DNA of 64,000 nt from Flavobacteriia bacterium (GCA_011391075.1 JAABRF010000001.1:1-64000), one strand, 5' to 3'. Counted from the first letter of the stretch, positions 34,232-44,070 are shown. Notes: a model not told the origin generated them from the sequence alone. Program-made: numbers and translations.

Positions 34232-35350
34232 ATGCAATTTATTGTATCCAGTTCTCAACTTTTAAAACAACTTCAAGTATTAGTCGGTATTGTAAACACC
34301 AACAATACTTTACCCATATTGGATAATTTCTTGTTTGAGTTATCAACCAACAAATTGAAAATTACCGCTTCGGATATTGAAACTATTATGAGTACGTCTA
34401 TCGATGTTCAATCCGATTACAAAGGTGCCATCGCTATTAATGCCCGTTTGCTTTTGGAAGCTATTAAAACGTTTCCCGAACAACCTTTGACTTTTGTAGT
34501 AAAAGACAATCATACAGTAGAAATCAGTTCTGATTTTGGTAAATACGACATGGCATACTACGATGGTAGCGAATTTCCGAAAACAGTTAACCTTGAAGCG
34601 CCAAGTAAAACTGTAATCAGCAGTGAAATTTTAGCAACTGCTATCAACTATACCGTATTTGCTACCGGAAATGATGATTTGAGACCGGTAATGAGTGGTG
34701 TATTTTTCCAATTCAATTCGGATAGCTTGACATTTGTTGCCACGGATGCTCACAAATTGGTAAAATATGAACGCATCGATTTGACTGCCAAAGATGCAGC
34801 AGAGTTCATTATGCCGAAAAAACCACTTAGCATTTTAAAGAATATTTTAACTACAGCTGAAAGTGAAGTAACCATTGAATACAATGAAACCAATGCCAAA
34901 TTCAGCTTTGATAAAATCGTATTGACCTGCAGATTAATCGATGGTAAATATCCTAATTATGATGCGGTTATTCCAAAAGAAAACCCCAACAAATTGACTG
35001 TAAACCGATCTTCATTCCTCAATTCTGTCAGAAGAGCTTCCATTTTCTCGAGTAAATCAACACATCAAATTCGTTTGAAAATGGCAGGTACTGAATTAAA
35101 TATTTCAGCAGAAGATGTAGATTTTTCCAACAAAGCTGATGAACGTCTTACTTGTAACTTTGAAGGTGATGATATGCAAATCGGATTCAATTCCAAGTTT
35201 TTAATTGAAATGTTGAACAACTTGAATTCTGAAGAAATTTTAATTGAAATGTCGGTTCCCAATCGTGCAGGAATTTTGACTCCATTGGACGGAAAAGAAG
35301 AGGGAGAAAATATTTTAATGCTAGTTATGCCGGTTATGCTAAATAACTAA
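34232..35350 (+). CDS. dnaN: DNA polymerase III sliding clamp, beta subunit
   Basis: 372 residues with the three-domain clamp layout: MQFIVSSSQLLKQLQVL, VFATGNDDLRPVMSGVFF, FVATDAHKLVKYE and the C-terminal LMLVMPVMLNN (equivalent of the PMRL clamp end). It encircles DNA and tethers polymerase III. dnaA and recF are not adjacent, so the gene is separate from an origin-type cluster, as is common in Bacteroidota. Own promoter and terminator. Confidence 0.97.
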   Translation: MQFIVSSSQLLKQLQVLVGIVNTNNTLPILDNFLFELSTNKLKITASDIETIMSTSIDVQSDYKGAIAINARLLLEAIKTFPEQPLTFVVKDNHTVEISSDFGKYDMAYYDGSEFPKTVNLEAPSKTVISSEILATAINYTVFATGNDDLRPVMSGVFFQFNSDSLTFVATDAHKLVKYERIDLTAKDAAEFIMPKKPLSILKNILTTAESEVTIEYNETNAKFSFDKIVLTCRLIDGKYPNYDAVIPKENPNKLTVNRSSFLNSVRRASIFSSKSTHQIRLKMAGTELNISAEDVDFSNKADERLTCNFEGDDMQIGFNSKFLIEMLNNLNSEEILIEMSVPNRAGILTPLDGKEEGENILMLVMPVMLNN

Positions 35351-35385
35351 TTTGAGATACTTTTATTTCAAAACTAATCTATCAG

Positions 35386-35420
35386 AAATCTACTCTTCAA
35401 AAAAAGGGTAGATTTTTTTT
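35386..35420 (+). terminator. Terminator of dnaN
   Basis: Stem AAATCTACTCTT / AAGGGTAGATTT (one G-T pair) with an A-rich loop, then eight T residues. Confidence 0.85.
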
Positions 35421-35479
35421 ATCAAAAATTCATTCTTGTAACGTCAAGTTTCCCTATCGTAATTTTTATTAAACCGATC

Positions 35480-36076
35480 ATGAATTACCTCGCACATTTG
35501 TATTTATCAGGTTCGGATGAAGCATTTCGATTTGGAAATTTCATTGGAGATGCTGTCAAAGGAAATAAATATATTCATTTTCCAAAACCCATTCAAGAAG
35601 GCATTATTTTGCACAGAAAAATTGACTCATTTACAGATCATCATCCTATTTGCAAAGAAACCAAACAATTATTTCGTCCAATTTTTGGACATTATAAAGG
35701 GGTTATTTTGGATGTAATTAACGATCATTTTTTAAGTTTGCAATGGGAGCAATATCATCCACTTCCTTTAAATAATTATTTGTTAGATTTTGAAAAATCA
35801 TTTCAAACATACGCACATCATTTAACACCAGAAGCCAAACAATTTTATGAAATGTTCATATCTAGAAAATTTATGCATCAATACGACACTTTTGAAGGAC
35901 TCGAATTGACACTTCTAGGAATGGAGCGCAGAATAGGTTATAAAGTGCCACTTAGTCAATCTATTGATGATTTAAAAGTACATTATACTCATTTTGAAAA
36001 CGCATTTCAATTGTTTTTTAATGAAATACAAGAATATTGCAAATTGGAAATCAATAAAATGAATTCGGAGCTATAA
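35480..36076 (+). CDS. acpH: Acyl carrier protein phosphodiesterase-like protein (AcpH family)
   Basis: 198 residues. MNYLAHLYLSG, FGNFIGDAVKG, EGIILHRKIDSFTDHHP and VILDVINDHFL place it in the ACP phosphodiesterase family with HD-like metal residues. AcpH removes 4'-phosphopantetheine from holo-ACP. Length equals the family norm. It stands alone after the dnaN terminator. Whether this homologue truly acts on ACP is untested. Confidence 0.88.
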   Translation: MNYLAHLYLSGSDEAFRFGNFIGDAVKGNKYIHFPKPIQEGIILHRKIDSFTDHHPICKETKQLFRPIFGHYKGVILDVINDHFLSLQWEQYHPLPLNNYLLDFEKSFQTYAHHLTPEAKQFYEMFISRKFMHQYDTFEGLELTLLGMERRIGYKVPLSQSIDDLKVHYTHFENAFQLFFNEIQEYCKLEINKMNSEL

Positions 36077-36196
36077 ATACACCCTAAATTCATTTTGAAT
36101 TCTTTAATTCAATAACTTACTAAACAATCAATCCAATTATTTTATACTTTTGGGATCGTTTAGTAATCTTTGGTTTTCGATTCATAATACTTTCAA

Positions 36197-37924
36197 ATGC
36201 AGCATACCATTAACTCTTCAATTAGACCTTTATATTTAATTGCGTTTTTTATTTTGATATTTGGAAATGGAAATTTGCTTGCTCAAATATCAAACAATTC
36301 AAACCCTTCTTTAGGATTGGTTGTCGAACACGCCATGGTGGTTAGTGCACGCGTAGAAGCTTCGCAAATTGGAATAGAAATTCTCAAAAAAGGTGGCAAT
36401 GCTTTTGACGCTATGATTGCAACAGATTTAGCTTTGGCAGTAGCTTATCCATTTGCAGGTAATATTGGTGGTGGTGGTTTTATGGTATACAGAAAAGCTG
36501 ATGGAACTACCGGAGCTTTAGATTATAGAGAAAAAGCACCTCAATTGGCAGAACGCAATATGTATTTGGATGCAAATGGCACTGTCATTCCCGATCTCAG
36601 TATTTTAGGAGCCAAAGCCGTAGGTGTTCCCGGAACCATTGCCGGACTTTTTGAAGTGCATCAAAAATTGGGTAGTTTACCTTTTAACGAATTGATTCAA
36701 CCAGCAATTGATTTGGCAAAAAAAGGTGTTATAGTAACTGAAAGTGATGTAAAAAGTTTTGAAAATCAAAGGAAAAAATTCAAAAAAGCCAATGGTACAA
36801 TTATCCCATTAGACCGTAATTGGAAAATTGGTGATACGGTTAAATATGCCGAACTGGCACAAACCTTAGAAAGAATTAGGGATTTTGGAAGAAGTGAGTT
36901 TTATGAAGGAGAAACCGGTCAAAAAATGCTTGCATATCTTCAAAAAAAAGGAGGTATTTTGACCTTAGAAGATTTAAAAAATTACAAGGCTGTTTGGAGA
37001 CAACCCATACAATTTAATTACAAAGATTACACCATCACATCCATGACTTTACCATCTAGTGGCGGTATCTGCATGGCTCAAATCTTGAAAAGTATAGAAC
37101 CATTTGACATCGGACAATATTCTCATAATTCGAAAGAATACATTCAATTACTAACTGAAGCCGAAAGAAGAGCATATGCCGATCGGGCCTATTACTTAGG
37201 AGATATCGATTTTGTAAAAGTTCCAATTTCTCAATTAATTCATCCTGAATATCTAGCCAAAAGGATGCAGGATTTCAACTGGAATCAAGCTACAACATCA
37301 AGTGCAGTTTCTCATGGTTCAGTCGATTGGTCGGAAAGTGATGAAACGACCCATTATTCAATCGTAGATGCCTATGGTAATGCAGTATCAGTTACCACAA
37401 CTTTAAATGGCGCTTTCGGTTCAAAAGTTTATGTTCCTGAAGGTGGATTCTTCCTCAACAATGAAATGGATGATTTTAGCGTAAAACCAGGAACTCCCAA
37501 TATGTTTGGACTCATTGGGGCTGAAGCCAATGCCATTCAACCCGGAAAAAGAATGTTGAGTAGTATGTCTCCAACATTGGTAACCTACCAAGGTAAATTA
37601 AAAATGGTCCTAGGCTCACCAGGTGGATCAACTATCATTACTTCGGTTTTACAAAATATTTTAAATGTTATAGAATTCAATATGAGTATGCAGGAATCGG
37701 TTAATCAACCCCGTTTTCATCATCAATGGTTACCTGATGTTTTAAAAATGGAACCTAATGGATTTGATCTTAAAACCATTTCAAAACTTAAAACTATGGG
37801 ATATCAAATCGATGAATCCAAATCGATAATCATTGGAAAGGTTGATGCAATTTTGATTTTACCCAATGGACATTTAGAAGGTGGTGCAGATCCTAGAGGA
37901 GATGACAGTGCTGTAGGTTACTAA
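36197..37924 (+). CDS. ggt: Gamma-glutamyltranspeptidase
   Basis: 575 residues with a signal peptide (about 8-34, ending LLAQ), so periplasmic. The precursor self-cleaves before Thr384 (ETTHYSIVDAYGNAV), which becomes the N-terminal nucleophile of the small subunit. VVSARVEASQIGIEILKKGGNAFDAMIA and GGGGFMVYR in the large chain and LGSPGGSTI near the end are typical. It hydrolyses glutathione and transfers its gamma-glutamyl group. No glutathione synthesis genes are near. Confidence 0.95.
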   Translation: MQHTINSSIRPLYLIAFFILIFGNGNLLAQISNNSNPSLGLVVEHAMVVSARVEASQIGIEILKKGGNAFDAMIATDLALAVAYPFAGNIGGGGFMVYRKADGTTGALDYREKAPQLAERNMYLDANGTVIPDLSILGAKAVGVPGTIAGLFEVHQKLGSLPFNELIQPAIDLAKKGVIVTESDVKSFENQRKKFKKANGTIIPLDRNWKIGDTVKYAELAQTLERIRDFGRSEFYEGETGQKMLAYLQKKGGILTLEDLKNYKAVWRQPIQFNYKDYTITSMTLPSSGGICMAQILKSIEPFDIGQYSHNSKEYIQLLTEAERRAYADRAYYLGDIDFVKVPISQLIHPEYLAKRMQDFNWNQATTSSAVSHGSVDWSESDETTHYSIVDAYGNAVSVTTTLNGAFGSKVYVPEGGFFLNNEMDDFSVKPGTPNMFGLIGAEANAIQPGKRMLSSMSPTLVTYQGKLKMVLGSPGGSTIITSVLQNILNVIEFNMSMQESVNQPRFHHQWLPDVLKMEPNGFDLKTISKLKTMGYQIDESKSIIIGKVDAILILPNGHLEGGADPRGDDSAVGY

Positions 37925-37999
37925 ATATTGTCCTAAAAAACTATAGCAATTCCAAATTGTATTAAATCATCATTAAAATCCCAATTCTACAATTCTTAT

Positions 38000-38055
38000 C
38001 CAGATAGCTATCGGGACTTAATAACTTAATAACTATTTAACTTTAAAACTTTTAA
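38000..38055 (+). repeat. Near-palindrome CCAGATAGCTATCGGG plus five octamer repeats
   Basis: The 16-bp palindrome with one mismatch (38000-38015) is followed without a gap by five 8-bp units: ACTTAATA twice, ACTATTTA, ACTTTAAA, ACTTTTAA (38016-38055). It lies between ggt and the stop of rlmH, ending 10 bp from it. Third copy of the palindrome-tandem theme. Confidence 0.8.
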
Positions 38056-38065
38056 ACCTCACATC

Positions 38066-38539
38066 CTACTCATGATGATAAGGCTCATTACTCAAAATAG
38101 TAAATGCTCTATACACTTGTTCTACAAAAAATAATCGAATCATTTGATGTGAAAAAGTCATTTTGGATAAGCTGATTTTCTGATTGGCGCGATTGTATAC
38201 TTCCTTAGAAAAACCATAGGGACCACCAATTACAAAAACCAAATTTTTCAAACCGGAAAGCATTTTTTTAGAAAGATATTCAGAAAATTTAATAGAAGTG
38301 AATTCAGTTCCTTTTTCATCTAATAAAACTACAAAATCTGCTTCTTGAAAAGATTTGAGTAAAAACTCACCTTCTTGATTCTTTTGTTGTTCAATACTCA
38401 AAACTTTTCTGTTTTTTAAATCGGGAATTAGGGTCATTTCAAATTTGACATAAAAAGACAAGCGCTTTTGATATTCATTAATCAGAACTTCCAATTCTTT
38501 TTGATCGGTCTTTCCTATACTGATGAGTTTGATATTCAC
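38066..38539 (-). CDS. rlmH: 23S rRNA pseudouridine-1915 N3-methyltransferase
   Basis: 157 residues when started at the GTG at 38539 (V-NIKLISIGKTD), the standard RlmH length; the open frame extends upstream to 38644 but has a -7 element (TACTTTTG, minus strand, 38562-38555) just before the GTG, which fixes the start. SPOUT fold with VFVIGGPYGFS and the C-terminal FSHQMIRLFFVEQVYRAFTI knot. It methylates the pseudouridine in helix 69 of 23S rRNA. Divergent from the M48 protease gene. Confidence 0.94.
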   Translation of the reverse strand: MNIKLISIGKTDQKELEVLINEYQKRLSFYVKFEMTLIPDLKNRKVLSIEQQKNQEGEFLLKSFQEADFVVLLDEKGTEFTSIKFSEYLSKKMLSGLKNLVFVIGGPYGFSKEVYNRANQKISLSKMTFSHQMIRLFFVEQVYRAFTILSNEPYHHE

Positions 38540-38655
38540 AAATTTTCGTTTTGACAAAAGTAATAATCTTTTGAAAATCGAACTTAATTTTTGAAATGTT
38601 TTAGAAAAACCGATTTCCATTTGTTTTCTTACTTTTGCAAGCAAAATCAGAACAC

Positions 38656-39891
38656 ATGACTGCTCAGTTTTTATTTTATTTATTAATAGGACTTTTAATT
38701 TTGGAGTTTATTTGGGATAATATCCTAGATCATCTCAATGCACGTCATTTTAACGATCCGATTCCAGCAGAATTGGATGGTATTTTTGACCAAGATGAAT
38801 ATAAAAAATCACAACTGTATAAGGCTGCAAACCATCGATTTTCACAGTGGCATGATGGATTTAATTTTGTGCTCATGCTAACCTTTTTTATTGTAGGAGG
38901 ATTTGCTTATTTAGATAGTTTTGTCAAACAATTCTCTGAAAATCCAATTGTTATTAGTTTGGCATTTATTGGAATTTTAGCTTTCGTTGGTAGTTTGATT
39001 AGTTTACCTTTTGCCTATTATGATACTTTTGTTATTGAGGAAAAATTTGGTTTCAATAAAACAACTCGAACCACTTTTTGGTTGGATCAAATCAAAGGCG
39101 CCTTTATGTCGGTAATTATTGGTGGACTTTTACTTTGGGCTATTTTATGGTTTTATCATCGCGTTGGAAGTGATTTTTGGTGGTATGCTTGGATACTCTT
39201 TACTGTTTTCACAATTTTAATGACTTTGTTTTATTCTAATCTCATTGTACCATTATTCAACAAACAAAAACCTTTGGACGAAGGAGAATTAAAAGATGCA
39301 ATCAATCAATTTGCCCAAAAAACCGGATTTAAACTCGACAACATCTATGTAATTGATGGCAGTAAACGATCAACCAAAGCCAATGCTTATTTTACTGGTT
39401 TCGGCCCTAAAAAGCGCGTAGTTTTATACGATACCTTAATTCATGATTTAAATATCAATGAAATTGTAGCGGTATTGGCACATGAAATTGGACATTATCA
39501 AAAAAAACATGTGTTTTACAATCTAATCATGAGCATTTTATTAACGGGATTAACCTTGTATATTTTGGGGTATTTTGTAAGTAATCCAATATTATCGCAA
39601 GCTTTGGGAGTTGCGCAATCTGAATTTCACATTGGAATTATAGCCTTTGGAATATTGTATAGTCCTATTTCTGAGATTACCGGTTTGGGTATGAATATCT
39701 TATCTCGTAAATTTGAATACCAAGCCGATGCTTATGCAAAAACCCATTACCATGTATCTGATTTAATCTCAGGATTGAAAAAATTATCAAAAAAATCATT
39801 GAGTAATCTGACTCCACATCCCTGGTATGTATTTTGGCATTATTCGCATCCCACATTGTTACAGAGAATCAGAAAGTTAAGCGGTTTTTAG
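38656..39891 (+). CDS. M48 family zinc metalloprotease, Ste24/CAAX-type
   Basis: 411 residues from the ATG at 38656; the open frame begins at a TTG (38635) that overlaps the -7 element TACTTTTG (38630-38637), so it is rejected. Several membrane helices, the zinc motif H276EIGH280 and the distal glutamate in KFEYQADAYA. Ste24-like peptidases sit in the inner membrane and degrade or process membrane proteins. The natural substrate in bacteria without CAAX proteins is unknown. Confidence 0.92.
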   Translation: MTAQFLFYLLIGLLILEFIWDNILDHLNARHFNDPIPAELDGIFDQDEYKKSQLYKAANHRFSQWHDGFNFVLMLTFFIVGGFAYLDSFVKQFSENPIVISLAFIGILAFVGSLISLPFAYYDTFVIEEKFGFNKTTRTTFWLDQIKGAFMSVIIGGLLLWAILWFYHRVGSDFWWYAWILFTVFTILMTLFYSNLIVPLFNKQKPLDEGELKDAINQFAQKTGFKLDNIYVIDGSKRSTKANAYFTGFGPKKRVVLYDTLIHDLNINEIVAVLAHEIGHYQKKHVFYNLIMSILLTGLTLYILGYFVSNPILSQALGVAQSEFHIGIIAFGILYSPISEITGLGMNILSRKFEYQADAYAKTHYHVSDLISGLKKLSKKSLSNLTPHPWYVFWHYSHPTLLQRIRKLSGF

Positions 39892-40030
39892 TGTGTACTT
39901 CAATCAAAAGTGGATCAAAATAAGTATTCTAATAACTAAAGAACGGATTATAAAAATTTGGAATTCAATAAGAATAGTTCTTTTAAAAAATTAATTTCCA
40001 GACTTTAAAAACTAAAAATCAATCCAATAA

Positions 40031-40795
40031 ATGAAAATAACCTTTCTAGGTACCGGTACTTCTCAAGGCATTCCAGTTATAGGATGCGATCATCCGGTGT
40101 GTTTATCGGAAAATCCAAAAGATAAAAGATTGAGATCTTCTGTACTCATACAAGATGAAGATTTTCAAATTGTTATAGATTGTGGTCCAGATTTTAGAAT
40201 GCAAATGCTTCAAACTGGGATTAGGCAATTGGATGCTATCATTTTTACACATGAACATTCAGACCATACTGCAGGTTTGGATGATATTCGACAATTTTCT
40301 CATAAAAATGGAGCATTACCCCTGTATGCAGAAGCTAGAGTGCTCCGTGATTTACACAAAAGATTTGAATACATTTTCAACAACGACATCATTTACGAAG
40401 GCAAACCGCAAGCGAAAAGCGTTCAAATAGAAGCTCAAAAAACTTTTAAAATCAAGAGTAAAACTATTGTACCAATTGCAATCATGCATGGTGATTTGCC
40501 TATATTAGGATTCAGAATTGGTGATTTTGCATATTTAACTGACATTAGTTTCATTACACCTAGTGAATTGGAAAAACTAAATGGCTTGAAAATGTTGGTT
40601 GTAGATGCTTTACGAATAGAACCCCATTATACGCATTTCAATTTGGCACAAGCATTGGATTTAGTAGAAACAATAAAACCTAAGCAAACCTATTTCACAC
40701 ACATCAGTCATCGATTGGGATTTCATGATGAAGTTGAAAAATTGCTTCCAGAAAGGGTATATTTAAGTTATGATGGTTTGGAAGTTACTGTATAA
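40031..40795 (+). CDS. Metallo-beta-lactamase fold hydrolase, PhnP-like
   Basis: 254 residues. N-terminal FLGTGTSQGIPVIGCDH..C, the metal motif T73HEHSDH79, then DCGPDF, MHGDLPILGFRIG, VVDALR and HISH. This is the PhnP/RNase Z-like branch of the superfamily; PhnP is a cyclic phosphodiesterase in phosphonate use. No phosphonate genes are near, so the biological substrate cannot be stated. Confidence 0.87.
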   Translation: MKITFLGTGTSQGIPVIGCDHPVCLSENPKDKRLRSSVLIQDEDFQIVIDCGPDFRMQMLQTGIRQLDAIIFTHEHSDHTAGLDDIRQFSHKNGALPLYAEARVLRDLHKRFEYIFNNDIIYEGKPQAKSVQIEAQKTFKIKSKTIVPIAIMHGDLPILGFRIGDFAYLTDISFITPSELEKLNGLKMLVVDALRIEPHYTHFNLAQALDLVETIKPKQTYFTHISHRLGFHDEVEKLLPERVYLSYDGLEVTV

Positions 40796-40849
40796 TTATT
40801 ATAAAAGTATGGAATTTAAAAAGAATAAAACACTTAACTTTTATTCAAA

Positions 40850-41299
40850 TTATTCCAATCCCATTAATTCAGAAATTTTATCCCAAGCCAGTTGTCTATT
40901 GGAATCATAAGAAGTACTTGCCTCAGTTGACTTTGTATTGCTGTATTCTTTTAAATAAACTGCTTCTAATTTCAAATAATCAAAAACTACTAAAATCTCT
41001 CTCATAAAATCTTTATCCAATACATCGACATTATTATTGTTGTTTTCAATTACTTTGGTCAACATATCCGAAACATTGGTCAACATTCCAATTTGTTCAT
41101 CCATTAAATCTTGAACATGAGCTGTATCATATTGTTCAGCTGCAAAGCCATCAGCAATTGCTCCTATACCTATATACGTGTTGTACATAGCAATTACAGA
41201 CATTCCACCATAGGATTCTAACAAATCATCACTGCACTGTGCTTTGGCAGATGAAAAAGATAAAAAGATAACGATAAAAAAAGATAATACTGTTTTCAT
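40850..41299 (-). CDS. Secreted hypothetical protein (149 aa)
   Basis: 149 residues with a clear signal peptide (1-20, SSAKAQ). The mature part is helical and acidic, with NNNNV and many Asp/Glu/Lys residues, and no motif that I recognise. It lies 22 bp after the stop... on the strand of aroB, just downstream of aroB's stop region, so it may be co-transcribed, though it follows aroB in order of transcription. Function unknown. Confidence 0.65.
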   Translation of the reverse strand: MKTVLSFFIVIFLSFSSAKAQCSDDLLESYGGMSVIAMYNTYIGIGAIADGFAAEQYDTAHVQDLMDEQIGMLTNVSDMLTKVIENNNNNVDVLDKDFMREILVVFDYLKLEAVYLKEYSNTKSTEASTSYDSNRQLAWDKISELMGLE

Positions 41300-41321
41300 T
41301 TAACTCGATTTTGAATTTGTT

Positions 41322-42371
41322 TTACGATTTTAAATAATAGGCTATCGCATTTCTAATTTGGATTTCTGAAACTTGACAATCCCATATTACATCAGAAATG
41401 CTTTCCAAAAGTACAAAATTTATCTGATTTTTAAAGTTTTTCTTATCGTGTTTTAAAAGATTTAAAATGTCGCGTATGTCATTTTCTTCCAGCTGAATAG
41501 GTGTGTAGAATTTTAACAAAACACTTTTAATTTCGTCCATTTTTGCAGCAGCAAAACCTTGTGTTTGATAAGATAAATGAACAGCCATAATCATCCCAAT
41601 TGCAATTGCTTCTCCGTGAAGCAGTCTTTGAGAATTTGATTTTGTCATGAAATAAGTTTCAATGGCGTGACCTAAAGTATGACCAAAGTTTAAACTTTTT
41701 CGCAATCCATCTTCAAATGGATCTTGGGCAACAACATTTTTTTTAATTTCGGCAGATGTATAAATAATCTCTGGATCTATATGATTCCCATCAAAATCCA
41801 TCAACTTTTTCCATAGATTTTCATCGGCAATCAAACCGTATTTAAAAACTTCGGCCATCCCTGAGATTAATTCTCGAGCAGATAAAGTTTGTAAATAAGT
41901 CGGATCAATCAATACCATTTCTGGTGGAGCAATAATCCCAATTTGATTTTTTAAATCATTAAAATCAATTCCCGTTTTACCACCGATTGCAGCATCAACC
42001 ATACCTAATAATGTTGTGGGAATATTGATAAATTTCATTCCTCTTTTAAAAGTAAGGGCAACAAATCCTCCCATATCGGTTAAAACACCTCCACCAAGAT
42101 TAATCAATAAGGATTTCCTATCGGCTCCTAAATCAGTTAGATTTTGCCAAATTTTTTGGACTGTTTCAATATTTTTAAAAGATTCTCCAGCTGGAATTTC
42201 AATAGTTTGAATGTCATATTGAAGATGATTTTTTAAAATTGGTAAACAATGCTTATGTGTGTTTTCATCCACCAATACAAAAACAGTAGATGGTTTGGTT
42301 TGTAACAAATAACTTTGAAGTTGATTGTAACTTTCTAAGTCGTAAAAAATAGTTTCAATAGGTAGCGTCAT
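41322..42371 (-). CDS. aroB: 3-dehydroquinate synthase
   Basis: 349 residues from the ATG at 42371 (MTLPIETIFYD); a longer reading to 42413 adds a hydrophobic stretch not seen in the family. NAD-binding GGGVLTDMGGFVA, TTLLGMVDAAIGGKTGID, and metal ligands in HGEAIAIGM and NFGHTLGHAIE. It converts DAHP to 3-dehydroquinate, second step of the shikimate pathway. Divergent from proline dehydrogenase with 129 bp between. Confidence 0.96.
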   Translation of the reverse strand: MTLPIETIFYDLESYNQLQSYLLQTKPSTVFVLVDENTHKHCLPILKNHLQYDIQTIEIPAGESFKNIETVQKIWQNLTDLGADRKSLLINLGGGVLTDMGGFVALTFKRGMKFINIPTTLLGMVDAAIGGKTGIDFNDLKNQIGIIAPPEMVLIDPTYLQTLSARELISGMAEVFKYGLIADENLWKKLMDFDGNHIDPEIIYTSAEIKKNVVAQDPFEDGLRKSLNFGHTLGHAIETYFMTKSNSQRLLHGEAIAIGMIMAVHLSYQTQGFAAAKMDEIKSVLLKFYTPIQLEENDIRDILNLLKHDKKNFKNQINFVLLESISDVIWDCQVSEIQIRNAIAYYLKS

Positions 42372-42500
42372 AATATAATGAAAAAATTTAACGCAAATTA
42401 CGATAAATATCATAAAACTTTTACCTCAAGTATGATTAATTTTGTCAAATATTTAAAAAAATAACGAATATAGAGTAAACGTTAATAAAATCAATAATTT

Positions 42501-43667
42501 ATGTACGAAATATTTCAAAATACAGAAGTTGCATTTGCAGTTAAAACAGATGCCGAAGTCGAACGCGCTTATTATTTGTTTAGAATAATTCAAAGCCAAC
42601 CCATGGTTAAAATTGGGTCCAAACTCACTCAATTTGCGTTAGCTGCTCATTTACCAGTAGAAGGATTGATCCGAACAACTGTTTTCAACCATTTTTGTGG
42701 TGGAGTAACAGAGGAAGATTGTATGCCAGTCATCGATAAATTGTATGCTAAGAATGTTCATTCCATTCTAGATTATTCAGCAGAAGGTAAAGAAGAAGAA
42801 GAAGCCTTTGAAAAAGCCGCAAAAATCACGATTAACATCATCAATTTTGCCAAAGAAAAATCCAGCATGCCATTTGCCGTTTTCAAACCTACCGGATTTG
42901 GAAGATTAGAACTTTACGAAAAAGTGACAGAAGGACATGTATTAACAGAAGATGAACAAGCTGAATGGGATAGAGTTATCGAAAGATACAATCGCGTTGC
43001 TAAAGCTGCTTTTGATAATGATGTGCCTTTATTGATTGATGCTGAAGATTTTAGCATGCAAAAAGCAGCCGATGATTTGATTGAAAGTATGATGGTATTA
43101 TACAATAAAGAAAAAGCAATTGTATGGGGAACTTTGCAATTATATCGTTATGATCGAATGGATTATTTGAAAGGTTTACATCAAAGAGCAATCGAACAAG
43201 GATTCTATATCGGTATGAAACTTGTACGTGGTGCTTATATGGAAATAGAACGTGAAAGAGCTGCCAAGATGGGATATCCAGATCCAATTTGTGCTACCAA
43301 AGCCGACACAGATGCCAACTACAATGCTGTTTTAAAATATATGTTTGAAAACATCGACCGTATGTCAGTATATAATGGCACCCATAATGAGGAGAGTTCT
43401 TTCTTGTTTAAAGAAATGATAGACAATGCCGGAATGGCTAAAAACGACAAAAGAGCTTGGTTTGGTCAATTATATGGCATGAGTGATAATATTACGTTTA
43501 ATTTGGGAGCTTTGGGTTATAACGTAACTAAATATTTACCATTTGGTCCGGTAAGAGATGTTATGCCCTACTTAATCAGAAGAGCGGATGAAAACACCTC
43601 GGTCGGAGATCAAACCAACCGAGAGTTAGAACTTTTAAGAAAAGAAAGAATAAGAAGAAAACTTTAA
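42501..43667 (+). CDS. Proline dehydrogenase
   Basis: 388 residues, monofunctional FAD enzyme with TIM barrel: LLIDAEDFSMQ, TLQLYRYDRMDYL, GMKLVRGAYMEIERERA, YNGTHNEES and GQLYGMSDNITF are the family motifs; the C-terminal RADENTSVGDQTNRELELLRKE with paired arginines binds the substrate carboxylate. It oxidises proline to pyrroline-5-carboxylate and passes electrons to quinone. The P5C dehydrogenase partner is not in the window. Its stop overlaps the small convergent gene by four bases. Confidence 0.95.
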   Translation: MYEIFQNTEVAFAVKTDAEVERAYYLFRIIQSQPMVKIGSKLTQFALAAHLPVEGLIRTTVFNHFCGGVTEEDCMPVIDKLYAKNVHSILDYSAEGKEEEEAFEKAAKITINIINFAKEKSSMPFAVFKPTGFGRLELYEKVTEGHVLTEDEQAEWDRVIERYNRVAKAAFDNDVPLLIDAEDFSMQKAADDLIESMMVLYNKEKAIVWGTLQLYRYDRMDYLKGLHQRAIEQGFYIGMKLVRGAYMEIERERAAKMGYPDPICATKADTDANYNAVLKYMFENIDRMSVYNGTHNEESSFLFKEMIDNAGMAKNDKRAWFGQLYGMSDNITFNLGALGYNVTKYLPFGPVRDVMPYLIRRADENTSVGDQTNRELELLRKERIRRKL

Positions 43668-43795
43668 TTTTTCTTTTTTCCGCCTCTCATAAATAAGATT
43701 AAAGCAATTATTAAAGCCAAAAATGCAACAAGCATAACAATTGCTTGAATTATACCATTGGTATAATCAACGAGTGAAATAAAGTTTGAAATCAT
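43664..43795 (-). CDS. Small single-helix membrane protein (43 aa)
   Basis: Found by hand: ATG at 43795, stop at 43666-43664, 43 residues (MISNFISLVDYTNGIIQ..., ending RGGKKKN). One hydrophobic helix (about 17-36) with a positively charged C-terminus, which would face the cytoplasm. A near-consensus -7 element (TAACTTCG) lies upstream on the minus strand. It is convergent with the proline dehydrogenase gene, overlapping by four bases. Function unknown. Confidence 0.6.
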   Translation of the reverse strand: MISNFISLVDYTNGIIQAIVMLVAFLALIIALILFMRGGKKKN

Positions 43796-44013
43796 AATTC
43801 GATTAGTTTAGTTCATTTGTGCGAAGTTATCAATATTTTAGCAATAAAATATGACAAATATCACTCTAGACATTTTTTCATTGTGAATTATAAATATTAG
43901 ACCTTATATGAACCAATGTTTTAACTTACTTAAAGCATTGGTTTTTATTTGAGTATGAATTGAAAATGATTACAATTCGTTAAAAAAAGTGATAACATTT
44001 CCTCGTTATACGG

Positions 44014-44055
44014 CAAAAAAAAAGACAGTTATTATAAAATATACTGTCTTTTTTT
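44014..44055 (-). terminator. Terminator of prfC
   Basis: AAAGACAGT / ACTGTCTTT stem with an A/T loop and flanking A and T runs; may work in both directions. Confidence 0.8.
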
Positions 44056-44070
44056 AATTTGTTTAAACCA

